Below the pieces are notes generated by a model, which was not told where the DNA came from, ran no database searches, and saw nothing but the letters and a program-made list of their open reading frames with translations. A stretch of 64,000 bases of DNA from contig CM043954.1 in assembly GCA_014529385.2 (NCBI GenBank), forward strand, positions 5,519,306-5,583,305, read 5' to 3'. This DNA is from Adiantum capillus-veneris. Lineage: Eukaryota > Streptophyta > Polypodiopsida > Polypodiales > Pteridaceae. A program made the position numbers and the translations under genes. How positions within the stretch are numbered: position 1 is the first letter of the stretch; every line of letters begins with the position of its first letter. Below are positions 23,100 through 35,264 of this stretch, piece after piece.

Positions 23100-25328
23100 T
23101 TTAGACTTTTAGTAAAAAACAGTTCAAAAGTTAAAACTGATCATAACTTGAACAAATTTCATCCATTCTTGTCCATATTTCACCAGTGGGACTAGGAAGA
23201 CTAGAGCTATGACTGATTAAAATCTGAGCCAATTCTGGAGCTGAGGTACACCGATCGCGATCGTAGTACAGAGGCCAAAATTAGATTTGATCACATGAGT
23301 GGGTTGCTGATAGTTGGAGGGTCATTTTGCTCCACTCTGTGTTTCATTTGAACCACTTTTGAGTTTACAGGTCCCAATTCTAGGTTACAAGGGAGTTTTG
23401 GACTAGACTCTGACTTTTATGAGTTTTTGATGTCCAAATGGCTTGAAATTTGGTTGGTGACTTGAACAAGATGTATACAACAAATCTGATAGGTTTTGGT
23501 CAAAATCTGATGCTGAGGTACACCGATCACGATCGGTGTTTTGGGCCTTTTTTTGGTGAAAACTAGATGGTCATGAACCCCTATGCCTGCCTAGCCTACT
23601 GATGATTTATTTCCAAGTTTGGACTTAAAATGAACAAATTAGAGCCATTTTTCACTGTTTGACCATATTTTACTAAGTCTAACCATATTGGGTTTCTGTG
23701 ATGAAATTTGGTTGGATCCTTCAGTTAGTTGAAGTTACTTTTAGAGCTCCCACTGCTTCCATGAGGTTCTGCTACCTTCAGCCTACTCCATTGTCTGATT
23801 TTGACTTAATCAGGCACTTTATACCCTGTCTTAGGAGTTTTTCTAGATTTGTGCATTTTTCAGACATTCCTTGGATATCCATGTGATACTTGAGCATCCC
23901 TAAGTCACCTTTTGGTCTTTGGCATTGGTTCGGCTCCAATTCTATCCTTGTGTGATCATTCGAGACTGAAATGACTATATTTGTACTTGTAGGAGATTTT
24001 GAGATCCATTCAAGGTTTTCTACAACTGTTCTGACTCTTAGTCAGACAAGTGTACCTTTCAAACCATCCATCATTATTTTTAACCGGATTTTGGTAGTTG
24101 TAGGTCAAATTTTCCCTTTTCGGTTGTGTTTGACAATTTAGGCCCATTCCATCAGCAAAATTTGTGCATTTTCCTTGAAAATTCAAGAGAGTGTACATTT
24201 AATTGAGTTACCAAGCCTGGGCCAAATCAAAAGTTGCAAAACTTGTATCTGGGGGCACCGATCGCGATCGTACCATGGAGGCCAAAATCGATTTTGACAC
24301 TAGCAGATTGTGGACGAGGCTGAGGGGAGGTGTTTTGCATGTTCTGTCCCAATTTTTGTTAGTGAGGTACACCAATCGCGATCGGTGTACCACCACCAAA
24401 TTATAATTTGACCATATGGCTTTGTTCCTAACCTTGTGGGGAGCACATTGATGTGTTCTGTGCCTGAAAAAAGTTTTGTTTGGATGCCTCTAAGGGCCCT
24501 TGACCTCTTTGACCCGATCCGACTTTGATTTGATCCCTTTGCCCGTTTGTGCAATGATTCGTGCTTGCATGCGTAATAGACTTGATCTTTACTTGATAGG
24601 GAACATACCTGTGAAATTTGGTGTGGAATGCTGGCTCCGACCGTCCGTACGGGGTAGAAACGTGGCAGCTCACTCTAGGTCAAGAAGCTCTCTCCTTCTC
24701 TCTCAAAATGTGAAAATGAACAATGAGCTAGAATTTGGCCTACCTGGCCTATATCTTCTCGAGATTTTCATGACATAGGGATGATTTTCCTCACCTTTGA
24801 TCCCGATATAATCTGCATACCACCTGTGGGTTGAACCGCTTGTCATTCCGGCGTCGTATGACCATTTGATGCGATTTTGACGAAATGTAGTCATGATCAT
24901 TAAGGCTGAAATTCGACATCTTCAGATTAGCTTCATATCTTCCATGCTTGATAACCTTATCATGATACTTCGGCGTTTGCTTCCAGAACTTGATTTCGAC
25001 ACTTGTGAGCGAGATTTTTTAATTTTTGATGTTTTATTAACGAAAATCAAACAAAATAAATTGAAAATACTTATTAATTGGCAAACATTAGCCAAAATTA
25101 TTATACTCACCCCTAAGCATATATTTTCTCTAGAAGCATCCCAATGCTCCGGATTTTGTCATTACAACTCATTATTATACTGGTCGGATGATACAAAAAT
25201 ACTAAAATTACCAGGTTTTGATTGAATATGTTCGAAATTGAACTCTAAATAATGAAAACACACACATTATGTACATATATACATGTTGGACCTCTTAATG
25301 GCCCTGACTGTTGCTAGATTCATCAATT
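23100..25328. repeat. Gypsy 3' non-coding region with dispersed palindromes
   Basis: No coding pattern. It carries five copies of the palindrome core GATCGCGATCG or a one-base variant (23253, 23525, 24260, 24374, plus shared flanking words such as CTGAGGTACACC upstream and GGCCAAA-TTAGAT downstream). The copies look like degenerate repeat units of irregular spacing. The most complete copy, 24366-24391, is a 26-bp palindrome with one mismatched pair. Confidence 0.75.
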
Positions 25329-25343
25329 ACTCCCCCCTTCCTT
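25329..25343 (-). other. Internal (second) polypurine tract
   Basis: The minus strand has AAGGAAGGGGGGAGT, identical over 15 bases to the tract at the 3' LTR. It sits between pol and the additional gene. It could prime a second plus-strand start, as central tracts do in some retroelements, or mark an ancestral element end. Confidence 0.7.
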
Positions 25344-26028
25344 GTCTGAGTCGCCCCGGACGAAGGTTGGGTGCATGTGCATGGGTGTTGGAAACTGTGT
25401 CTATGCATGGCCGTGTAATGTGGCCCTATTTTGATGTTTGAGACAATGCGTTGGGTAACAAGGTGTTGTGCAAGATGCGAGGACTGAATGTAGTTTTCAG
25501 TAGCTTTTGATGGCGAGGGTAGCTATTTATGGAACATAAGAGCTTGCAGTCGAATTGCTCTTTCCTTGATTGTGGGTGTTGTGATAGCAACTATTTTTGG
25601 AACCCATTTGTATGCGGTTTGTTGCATCTTGACAGATTCTACTTTAGTTTTCACAGGTTTCCAGTGCCATTTTGGAGGTTCAGGCTTCTTGTTTTGAGTT
25701 TTGGGTTTCCTTTATAGCTCTGTGACCGAATTTTTAGTTTTCTCCAGTTTTGGTTGCCATTTCCACTTTGGAGTAACTTCTGAAAGGTGTTTGAGATGAT
25801 GTTGCTTCCGTCTGGAGTTTGTCCTTAGGTAGCCATATCTTGCTCGGTTTGTTGGTCAGCAATCTTTTCTTTATCCATACTTTCCGAATAACCTTTTGTG
25901 GTGTTTTTGTCTGACTAGCCGGTTGCTTTTTGTCGATGGGGATACTCGGTCACGAGTGATCTGTTTTGGTGAATGGAGTCATGTACACGTTAGAGTCGTG
26001 TGTGTACCTTAACGCATGTTCTGACCAT

Positions 26029-26900
26029 TCAGTTTGCATTGTACGTTCTCATCCATGGAACTCCCAAGCATATTGATTCTCTGATTTCTCCGTCTTTTAT
26101 TACGAAAAATTGATTAGGAAAGCTATTTCCATCAAGATTGATTCGTAAGTTTACTATCCCCAATGTTGGCATTATTGCACCGTTTGCTGCTTGTAGATCA
26201 CGTGTGAATTGCGTGAGGGGTTCATCTGTAAGCATCCTGTAAGTGGAGAAGTTGACCGCATTGACTCTTGCTCCTGTGTCAATCAATGCTCGTTGATATC
26301 TACCATGCGGGAGTCTGACATTGATGCAAACATCGATTCCTGTTTCCCATTGTTCATCAGTTTGAATTATAGAAAAAGGAATTTGAGCCGTATCTGCTGG
26401 TTAAAGAAGGCTTTGTTGTTGTAAGGTTTGTTTTCGTTTTAAAATCTTGACTTTGGCCTCCTCCTGCGCTTGAGCTTTTGTCTCCTTGACTTTGTTCTTG
26501 CGCTCCTTCGTAGCGTGTATTGTGGCAAGCATATCTGAGGTTAGTGGTAGGTTGTATTTCTTTAGTCTGCAACCTGAAGTTGACCGCATTGACTCTTGCT
26601 CCTGTGTCAATCAATGCTCGTTGATATCTGCCATGCGCGAGTCTGACATTGATGCGAACATCGATTCCTGTTTCCCATTGCTCATCAGTTTGAATTATAG
26701 ACAAAGGAATTTGAGTCGTATCTGCTGGTTGAGGAAGTCTTTGTTGTTGTAAGGTTTGTTTTCGTTTTAAACTCCTGACTTCGGCCTCCTCCTGCGCTTG
26801 AGATTTTGTCTCCTTGACTTTGTTCTTGCGCTCCTTCGCAGCGTGTATTGTGGCAAGCATCTCTAAGTTAGTGGTAGGTTGTATTTCTTTAGTCTGCAAC
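26029..26900 (-). pseudogene. Post-integrase aspartic-protease-like (DTG) module, partly duplicated
   Basis: After the integrase the minus strand encodes MLATIHAAKERKNK, a charged linker (ETKSQAQEEAEVRSLKRK), QWETGIDVRINVRLAHGRY, then ALIDTGARVNAVNFSTYRML. This is a D-T-G-A retropepsin active site. The flap-like strand GIVNLRINLDGNSF follows, then FFVIKD and a closing CLGVPWMRTYNA (the hydrophobic-hydrophobic-G element), ending at 26029. A separate D-S-G protease lies in its normal place before RT (near 31340). A direct tandem duplication of about 327 bp (26251-26573 and 26579-26901) repeats the linker and the DTG segment, so the upstream copy runs into linker sequence again and the downstream copy holds the full module. 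Confidence 0.8.
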
Positions 26901-26901
26901 C
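26251..26901. repeat. Tandem duplication, period about 327-328 bp, two copies
   Basis: Both copies begin GTTGACCGCATTGACTC (26251 and 26579) and end AGTCTGCAACC (26564 and 26891). They differ at scattered bases, so the duplication is not very recent. Confidence 0.93.
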
Positions 26902-29900
26902 ACTAATCCAGTTAGGCATTTACTCTCCCTTTAATGTCGCAAGTTAATGGCACCGCTAGATGATATGTCATGAATCACATACGGTCCATTGCCTCGCTTT
27001 TTGAGTTTTCGGGAATGTTGTTTCAGGGTATACATTAAGACGTAATCCCCAGTAGCAAATTCCTCGCTGATAACATGTTGATCAAAGAACGATTTCATGT
27101 TTCGTTTTTGTGCGTAGATTGATGCAACGGCTCTCAATCTAGTTTCATCCAGTTTTTCTAGGACATCTACCTGATTGGATAATTCATGGCTCATCCATTC
27201 TAATTGTTAAGCGACTCGAAGCGTGGGGATAAGGAATTCAAGTGGAAAAATCACTTGAATTCCATGAACCATGTTGAATGGAGTCGTTTCGATTGATGTT
27301 TTGTAAGCAACTCTATACGCCCATAAAGCTGAATGCAGCTTTTGATCCCAGTCAGCTCTCGATTCGCCGACAATTTTGGTGAGAATTGTCACCAAAATTT
27401 TATTCGTACTTTTTGCCTGGCCGTTCGCTTGTGGGTGATAAGGAGCGGACTTTCTGTGAATTACCATGAATTCATCCAATAGGAATTCGATCACCTCATT
27501 GATGAAGTGAGTTCCTCTATCGCTCACTAGCTCAATTGGTAAGCCATATCCGGTGAAAATGTTCTCATACAAAAACTGTGCTGTCGTTTTTGCATCGTTT
27601 TTGGTTGTTGCCTTAGCTTCCACCCATTTTGTTAGATATATCCCGGAGGCGCTATCGGTCCTACAAAATCTATTCCCCATTTCGCAAACGCTCTTGCCCC
27701 CATCATTGGCCTTAAGGGCATATCATCTCGTGCTCTAGGAATTTTTGTTTTCTGGCAATTGTCACATCGTTTCACAAACTTTTTATCGTCCATGAATAGT
27801 GTAGGCCACCATATGCCTGCAATAAGAATTGCTTTGGCCGTTTTGTCAGCTGAGAAATGTCCACCAGCTTGTCCGCCGTGTGCTTGCTCTAAGATAGGAA
27901 TGTATTCCTCTTCAGTCGCGCACATTCTCAATTGATTGTCTTTTCCCCTCTTGTAAAGAGTGTCCTCAATCAGTACATAGTTTTCTGCCTCTTTCATGAT
28001 TGTTTTGATACGTGATCTACTCATCCCTTCATGCAGTATCCTGGTGGTGAGGTATTCAACAATGTAGTTACTCCATCGGGGTGCCACAGATAATCTGAAT
28101 AGAGTCGCGTGCTCTATTGTCTTTTGAAGCGTGCATCTAACGCAATATTTGACATGCATATGAACACTATGTCGCATTTTCAGCCAATACACACCCATTC
28201 TCATCAATGTTTGATACATCTGTGCATGCCCATTGTGAATCCCCGTTGTTTGTACATGAACTTGGTTTAGGTATAATTCCCATTCACTCGATTCAACACA
28301 AAGCCTAAGGATTTGATCCGATCCCTGTTTGTATAGCCTGCCCGCCAACATTACCAATGATCTAGATGCTGCAATGGTAGATGGTTGTCTTGTCACATTC
28401 AATGACCGGATAGTCAGCAAAGGAATTACATCCTCGCTCCATCTTGGAACCATTTCTATGTTGAAAAGATATGCATCTGGCAAATCATCATCAACTCCTA
28501 CAGGGTTTTCTCCATGCATCATTCTAGATAAATGATCCGCTCTTTGGTGTGTAGTTCCTTTCTTGACTACTACCGTAAAGTCAAACTCAAGCAGTATGAT
28601 GAACCATCGAACAATTCTCCCCGTACTGCAAGGTTTGTTTACTAAGTACACCCGTGCTTGGTGATCAACGAAGAATACAAATTTATTGGAAAGTAAGCAG
28701 TGTCTAAACTTTTTCACCGCATAGACCATACCCAATCCCTCCCTCTTAGTTGTTGTGTAATTCTTCTTTGCGTTGTTCAGTTGTCTACTGGAGTAACTTA
28801 TTGGAAAATCCATGTTGTTCTCTCCAGGTTGTGCAAGTATGCATCCTATTGCATATGTTGATGCATCTACGTGGATGTGAAATATCTTCTCCCAGTCCGG
28901 AGCCTTCAAAATTGGAGCGAAAATTAATCTTTGCTTCGAAGTTTGAAAAGCTTTCTCACACTCATCTGTCCACTCAAATTTATTTATCAACGCGTAAAGT
29001 GGTTTTGAAATTATAGCGTATGAGTAGATAAATCTGCGATAATATCCACAATGGCCCATAAATGCCTATACCTCCGTTTACCTTTACTGGTGGTGGTAGA
29101 TCAACAATGACACTGATCTTCTCCATGTCTGTCAAAATACCGTTTTTGGACACTATATGTCCCAATATTTTGCCTTGTCTTACCATGAAGACACATTTCT
29201 CTGGATTCAGGAAAATCCGATACAGTCTGCATTTTTCGAACACCTTGGTCAAGTGCTCTAGGTGCTTCAATCTTACAAGAGAGTGAACGCACAAGTCATC
29301 CATGTAAATTTCTAAGAATTGTCTTAGATATTCTTTAAAAGCATGACCCATCAGCCTTTGAAATGTGGCTGGTGTATTTGTTAAGCCAAAAGACATTACC
29401 CGGAATGCAAAAATACCCCATTCAGTTGCAAAAGCCGTTTTGTGCTGATCCTCTGGCTTTATTGCGAGTTGGTTGTAACCCGAAAAGCCATCTAAGAAAC
29501 TATAAGCCTCTTTTCCTGCCACCCTTTCTATTACATGATCAATAATGGGTAGGGGATAGTTGTCCCAAATCGTAGCTGCATTTACTTTCTTGAGATTGAC
29601 GCACGCTCTTAACTTTACATTTTTCTTCGGGACCACCACAATCGGTGAAACCAAATTGGTGTGCTCAATTTCGTAAATAAACTCTGCCTCCTTAAGTTTA
29701 TCTATCTCCTACTTGATCTTTTTTGCAAACGTTTCATTGTAAGTATAGGGACGTTGTCTGCTGGGTTTGGCGTCATTCTTAAGGGGTATTGTGTGTTGAC
29801 AGATACTTGGATCCACCCCCTGAAGATCTTTGTATGACCATGCAAACACATCTCTATACTGTTTAAGAGTAGCTACCAAAAGCTTTTCCTCTTCTTCAGT

Positions 29901-31928
29901 AAGATATGTGGCAATATATGCAGGTTTTAGATTTTCTCCTGGTTCCACTAGATCTATTTGTTTGGCTTTTTCAGGACCGTTGTACGATGTACCCGGTTCC
30001 TTAAATTCCCTCATTGGTTGTTGCACTATGATTTTCCTATCTTGTATGGTATACTTCTTATAATGGGACGGTGCATCCATCTTGTCAGAGCTCATGTCCT
30101 CATTTGTTTCAAAGTCAGTCGTCCATATGTCTCTGAGGGTTCGCTTTAGCTTATTGTACTCCGTTTTCCTCTCTGTTTTGGTCATTCCAGACCCTGTTTT
30201 CTCCCCTTTTTGCGACTTAGTTGTTTGCTTTTCGTGTCTGTTCTTCTTGTTGTTTTTCCACGGTTTAGTCTTGATAAAACGGCCAGTAGTATCGTCTTTG
30301 ACACAATCATCAGCTTTTACAAGCTTTAGATATCCCGTTCTGTCATTGACAAGAGGCATCGGATTATGCTTATTCTCCCTTGATTTTCTCGTTCTCTTGG
30401 ATTTATACCGCTCCTGTCGACTAGGTTTTTGGTTAGGAAATTTGTAAAACTTGTCTTGCCTCGACCTGTATTTCCTATTCGTCTCTGATGCACTTGATCT
30501 TTCATCGTCAGCCTCTATCAGTTGGATTTCATCGTCCAGTGATGGAAGGTCACCACTCAGTGAATCCGTGAATTCCTCCTCTGTTCGATTCCTATCGTTC
30601 ACTACAGATATCTCATCAATTATTCTTTTACACTCGGTCTCACGTGGTGGTTCTTCTTGTTCCTCGCTCTCCGATCCTGACTCAAGGATGACGCTAGCCA
30701 TTTGCAACGTTACTAGGTCGTATCCTTCTTCGTCACAAAATTTTGTAGGTGTGCATTCGTTAACACATACGTCCAAGGTTGACAATATTTGAGTCCACCC
30801 GAATGGCTCAAATAAATGTTCCGGGAAAGGTTTTGGGAAATAAGCCTCCTCTTCTACGGATCTTTCCAAAACGCATTCCTCTTTGATTATGTCTCCACAA
30901 TCAGATGCTTCACACATCCAGACATGCGCTTTTGTTTGCATCCATGCAGGTATTTCTTTTTCATTTATAGTGGTTGAATTAAATTCTTGCACTGGTGTTT
31001 TTGCAACGTCTCTATAGCTGTGATCCTTCACGTTGATTTTCGTTATTAGCTCTTCGTGCCTTAGGTAGATTTGGTCATAACCCCAATCTTGTATCATTTT
31101 GAGTTGACGCATAAATGGTCGTCCCAAAATAATGTCAAAGTTGTTCGTTTTCCAGAAATCCACCACAACGAAGGTGTGCTCATAGTTAATTCCACACGAA
31201 GTTACAACTATTTGGTCCAGGATTTCCAATGGTCTCTCTACATACCCATCTGCGAGTTGCAGTTTCATTCTCGTTTTCCTGAGAGTTGGATGGCCCCATT
31301 TCTCCCAGATTTGCTTTGTAGCAATCGCCACTCCCGCTCCACTGTCTAGGATAGCTATCGTTTTTATATCCTGATATTCAACAGGTAAGGTTGTATTACC
31401 CTCCTCGCCTTCATAGTAATCTTCGACCTTGTTTATGGGCACTGGTTGGGATTTGGGTTGACCTGCTCGTTTGTTTTCTTCTCTTGTAGGGTTTGTCGGA
31501 AGAGGAATCTTTACTCTTTTGTGCTCCAAATGTTTCCCCATGTCTTTCCATAAGTGTGGTCTGACTCTCAAGAGTTCGGACAGCATGATTGTGTATGTTA
31601 TAGGTGTCGACAGCATCTCTTGAAGACTTTTTGAGTCAACTATATGTGGAATAGTTCTCATCTGGGATGGAACTAACCTTATCTCCGATTGTGCCTCATG
31701 TTCACCTATAAATGAAGGCAGGGTTTTCAAGGATTGGGCTTTGCTTTCCACCAACACCTCCGTTCCCGCATCCCCATACAGTGATTGTAGATCTGCTGGA
31801 TAAAATCCGTTATCCAGGTTAATCTCAGGAATTGGAGCAGACTGTAATGTCGTGCTTCCGTTCTTTCTGTTTCTAATGGTTTCCCAGAAGTGTTGTGGCC
31901 ATTGTTCTTCAACTTCTAGAATTGGCAT
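26902..31928 (-). pseudogene. Gypsy pol: protease, RT, RNase H, tandem HHCC, integrase
   Basis: 31928-29709 is one open frame of 739 residues. It holds the protease (IAILDSGAGVAIATKQ; closing ILGRPFMRQLKMIQDWG), a long acidic/basic spacer, and the start of RT (RDVFAWSYKDLQGVDP). A TAG follows at about 29708. RT continues 29654-28980: PIVVVPKKN, CVNLKKVNAATI, FLDGFSGYNQ (catalytic Asp), FGLTNTPATFQRLM, IYMDDLCVHS (catalytic Asp pair), all intact. After a frameshift near 29065 comes a 475-residue frame with RNase H (IHVDASTYAIGC, YTTTKREGLGMVYAVKKF, THQRADHLSRM) and two HHCC-like modules (about 28350-28130 and 27960-27740). The integrase core has WGIDFVGP, ELVSDRGTHF, and QANGQAKSTNK, where the third catalytic residue is Lys, not Glu. 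The C-terminal LVMYTLKQHSRKLKKRGNGPYVI ends near 26931. Confidence 0.93.
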
Positions 31929-31959
31929 TATCGTGATTGACTTACGTGTTCGGCACCAC

Positions 31960-34900
31960 TCAATGATCCAGTGAAAAAATCGTTTCAGCCCTGGGTCCGT
32001 TTACTTGTTTTGGTTCATTGATTTTTAGTTTTTCTCGCTCTTTGTGAATCGGCACTTCTTGTTCTGGGGTTCTAACCTCCTTAGGTTCCATGAACGCCTG
32101 GGCTGTTTCAATGAGGTGTTTACACATTTCCAAACGCTTCGTTTCCACTTCTGGTTGAGGATAAGTTAACCAGCTCTGCTCTAAGGTTTGGTTTGTTTTT
32201 AGCCTTGCTTGGTACGCTTGTAATAGAGCATCTAACGGCTCTAGCACTTTCTCAACCAAGACTGATCCCCCTGAGGACGCTTTTCTCGGCTTGTTGTTAA
32301 CCTCAACAGTTTTACTCTCTCTCTCTCTCTCTCTCTCTTGTTTGAGTTGCTCCTTCGTTTCATACAATTCGTTTTGCATGGAAATTTGGGTGTTCAATCT
32401 TCTTGTTTTCATCCTGTCTCGTTTTTCCTTCCAGGATTTTCGTTGGGTTCTCACGGATAAACTCTCATTTTCTGTGGGTATTGGCAACTCGACCTTTTCC
32501 TCCAAAGGCTCGTTTTTTCCTAAGTCCTTGGCTTGGGCTCTGGTTATCGCATTGATTTGGATCATGGGATCGGTTTCTGATCCGCTGCTTGCACTTGGTA
32601 TCACTCTCACAATATTCATAGTTGCTTTTCCCTTATTGTTCGGATTCTTTGGGCAATTTGGCACTATGTGATTCACACCACATCCGTCACAAAACCCAAA
32701 AATTTTCACTCTTTTGCCTTTGAAAGGGCAGTTACGCTCCCAATGATCCGTACTGCCACAGCTATAGCACTGTCCAATTGGTGGTTGATTTTGAGGAGGT
32801 GGTCCCATAGGTTGTCCTGCTCTATTAGGATATCCTCTTGGTTTGTAATTTTGGTTCGCAATGAACATTAACGTTCTTTCGTCTACCCAATATTGATCTC
32901 TCGAAGGTTGTGCTATATACATTGGTGGTGCCATATCCTCGCTATTTTCCCATGGTTGATAGGCTTCGTCTGCGTACATTTGTGATTCAGGTTCTGTTGC
33001 GTAAGGCTCATTTGGTTCCTCATAATAAGAAACTTGAAGTGTACTATTTGTTCCTGGTGATGTTTCACAAGGTTGAGCATACCTAATCATGGCTCTATTT
33101 TCCTGTGGTAATGGAGGTTGTTGACCCAACACAGGTTGAGGTCTGTCTACTCCTGCTACCAGATTCATATTTGGTCCAACTTGATATCTTGGAGGAGGTG
33201 GTTGGGATGGTCCTGCTGGAGGTCCATACGGTCTTTCCCTCACATAGTTTTTGTTATAAAAACACTCTTCTGTGCTATGATTCGTCCATTTTTGTTCTAT
33301 GGCGCACCATTTCAGTACTCGTCCATTCGTAACTGGTGCTTTCGGCTATTGTGTGCACCACGGCGTTGGATGATCCCCTCCGCATATGTCACACTTCCTC
33401 GTCTGAGACTGTCTCAACACCGGATTGGATCTCATATGTTGCTGCATTCTCTTCGTTACCTCCTCTATCAATTGATCAGCTATCGGCATCAAGGACGCGT
33501 GAGCATCTTTCTTGGAAGAGGGTTTGCTTTTAATCGATGAAGAGCCACTGGTTATTGAATCAGTATCCTCTGACACTTCCCCATATGCTTTGCAGTTATC
33601 AACGAGATATAACGCTTCCCTTGTAACCTGTTGAAACGTGCTACAGGCTTTCAAGTGAAGGTCCTTTTTCAAGGTTTCATTCCTAAGTCCTTCAACGAAG
33701 AGCACAGACAATCTCTCGTCCTACGGTAATTCCCTCCTCGAGCATCTCTCAATGTATTGCTTGAATCTCAAGGTTGCTTGCTTCACTTTTTCATTCTCCC
33801 TTTGTTTAAAAGCGTATATCTGTGATACAGTATTATGCTTTATACCCCGTTTTGAGAATTCTTCCGCGAACTCGCGCAATACATGTTCAATATTCGGACA
33901 AATTTCAGGGTTTAAAGGTTGAAACCATGTTAAGGCCGTCTCTTCCAAGGTTAGCCCGAATCCCTCGTATTGAGTATGGAAATCAGTGATCTGTTTTGCT
34001 CTTAAGACTTGCTTGAAGAGTGGTACATGGGCTTATGGATCCCCCGATCCGCTATACTTCTTCGGCATGCACTTCGCTACTTGGGATGGCCTGATCCGTC
34101 TATGGTCTGCGGTCAATCTCATTGCTCCCGTGTCTCGACTTAATCGTTCTCGTGCATCATGGAGGTCGTAGGTTGCTCTCGCTCTCTCCCCCGCCCCAAA
34201 TCTACTACTAGGAGGCAAATGTAATGGGGTGGCTGCAAATGTCGGAGCTACAGCCGTATGTGTAAAGATAGGAACTGCACTACCTCGATTCGTAGCCATT
34301 GACTCTCTGGAATGTAACGTTCCCATGGGGCTTGGCATCGAATAATGAGGTCGACTGAAAGAATCAGCTACATGAGTCCTCCCTCCACCTGTGGTCACCG
34401 GTTCTGGCACGACAGTTGTAGGTGTTGGTCTTAGTGGGCTTGGAGTGACATAGTACTGGTGAAGTGGTCCCCCAAAGTACGTATATCCTTCCAACTCTTT
34501 TTTATCAATTTTTGCATATCGTCTTCCATACTTGTCGTATGCGGAAATTTTCGTTTCCGCTCCCTCGGTGTAGGTGAAGACATAAAGTCTTTTCCGCTCA
34601 GTCATCTCTCCGAACATAGGGTTCCTCGCATCTATAATAGAGATCTTGCTCTCCATTATTATACTTGTATAACCCCAAGTAGACATTATCCGTGTTGATT
34701 CTCAATGTTTTGTTTTCTCGTCTTAATCTCGCATTAGGTAAGCTCATTGTTGGTGCCTTTTTCTCATGTTCGTCGTCTATTTTGGCTTTTGTGCCTATCA
34801 ATCCCCACTTGTCTACAATGTTAGGATCCTAGATTACCAAGGACATGATACCCTCGTCATCTAGGTACCTGTCTCCGCTATAGCTCACAGGCACTAAGTC

Positions 34901-35260
34901 CCTGAACTCACTTAGTCTATCTTCTATTTTCACACAATAGCGGTCCCTACCATCTTTGTATATCTTGGCACCTTGCTTGTTGTCAAATTGATACTTGATG
35001 AACAATAGCTTTAATGTGGCCGAGGGGTCTGATGGTCCTGCTGCCATGTTTTCTCTTCCATTTAGTTTTAATTGTCCCAAGTGTTCTTTGTAATACTTGG
35101 AAGATCTCTTTGAAGAAGTATCGGAGATGCCTTCTTCAAGGGTCGTCTCTAATGGTCGTACTATCCCTTGGTTTACACTCTCCTCCATTGATGCAACACT
35201 TGTTTGATCCGCTGAATTTAGGTGTCTGGTGTTGATTTTTTTTCCCAATCTCAAAAACAT
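31960..35260 (-). pseudogene. Gypsy gag with three zinc knuckles
   Basis: Several frames. The N-terminus (35260-34600) starts MFLRLGKKINTRHLN and is not a known domain to me. A Pro/Thr-rich linker follows (34450-34200). The capsid domain is at about 34060-33500: KKYSGSGDP, TALTWFQPLNPEI, FKQRENEKVKQATLRFKQYI, LFVEGLRNETLKKDL. Then come three knuckles: CDICGGDHPTPWC (about 33390) and CDGCGVNHIVPNC (about 32690), both CX2CX3HX4C, and CYSCGSTDHWERNC (about 32765), CX2CX4HX4C. A (CT)14 microsatellite at 32311-32339 lies in the frame and encodes RERERERES. The last frame, 33243-31960 (427 residues), is open. It ends in TGA and pol begins 32 bases on in another frame. Confidence 0.88.
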
Positions 35261-35264
35261 GAAG

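Noticed and set aside
23100-25328. Region as an LTR of a shorter nested gypsy element starting after the internal purine tract
   Set aside because: No matching direct-repeat partner with TG...CA borders or target duplication was found. The leader at 35.3-36.8 kb shares only the palindrome context, not collinear sequence.
30082-30792. + strand open frames of 110-120 residues opposite pol
   Set aside because: Antisense shadows of the conserved minus-strand gypsy polyprotein.
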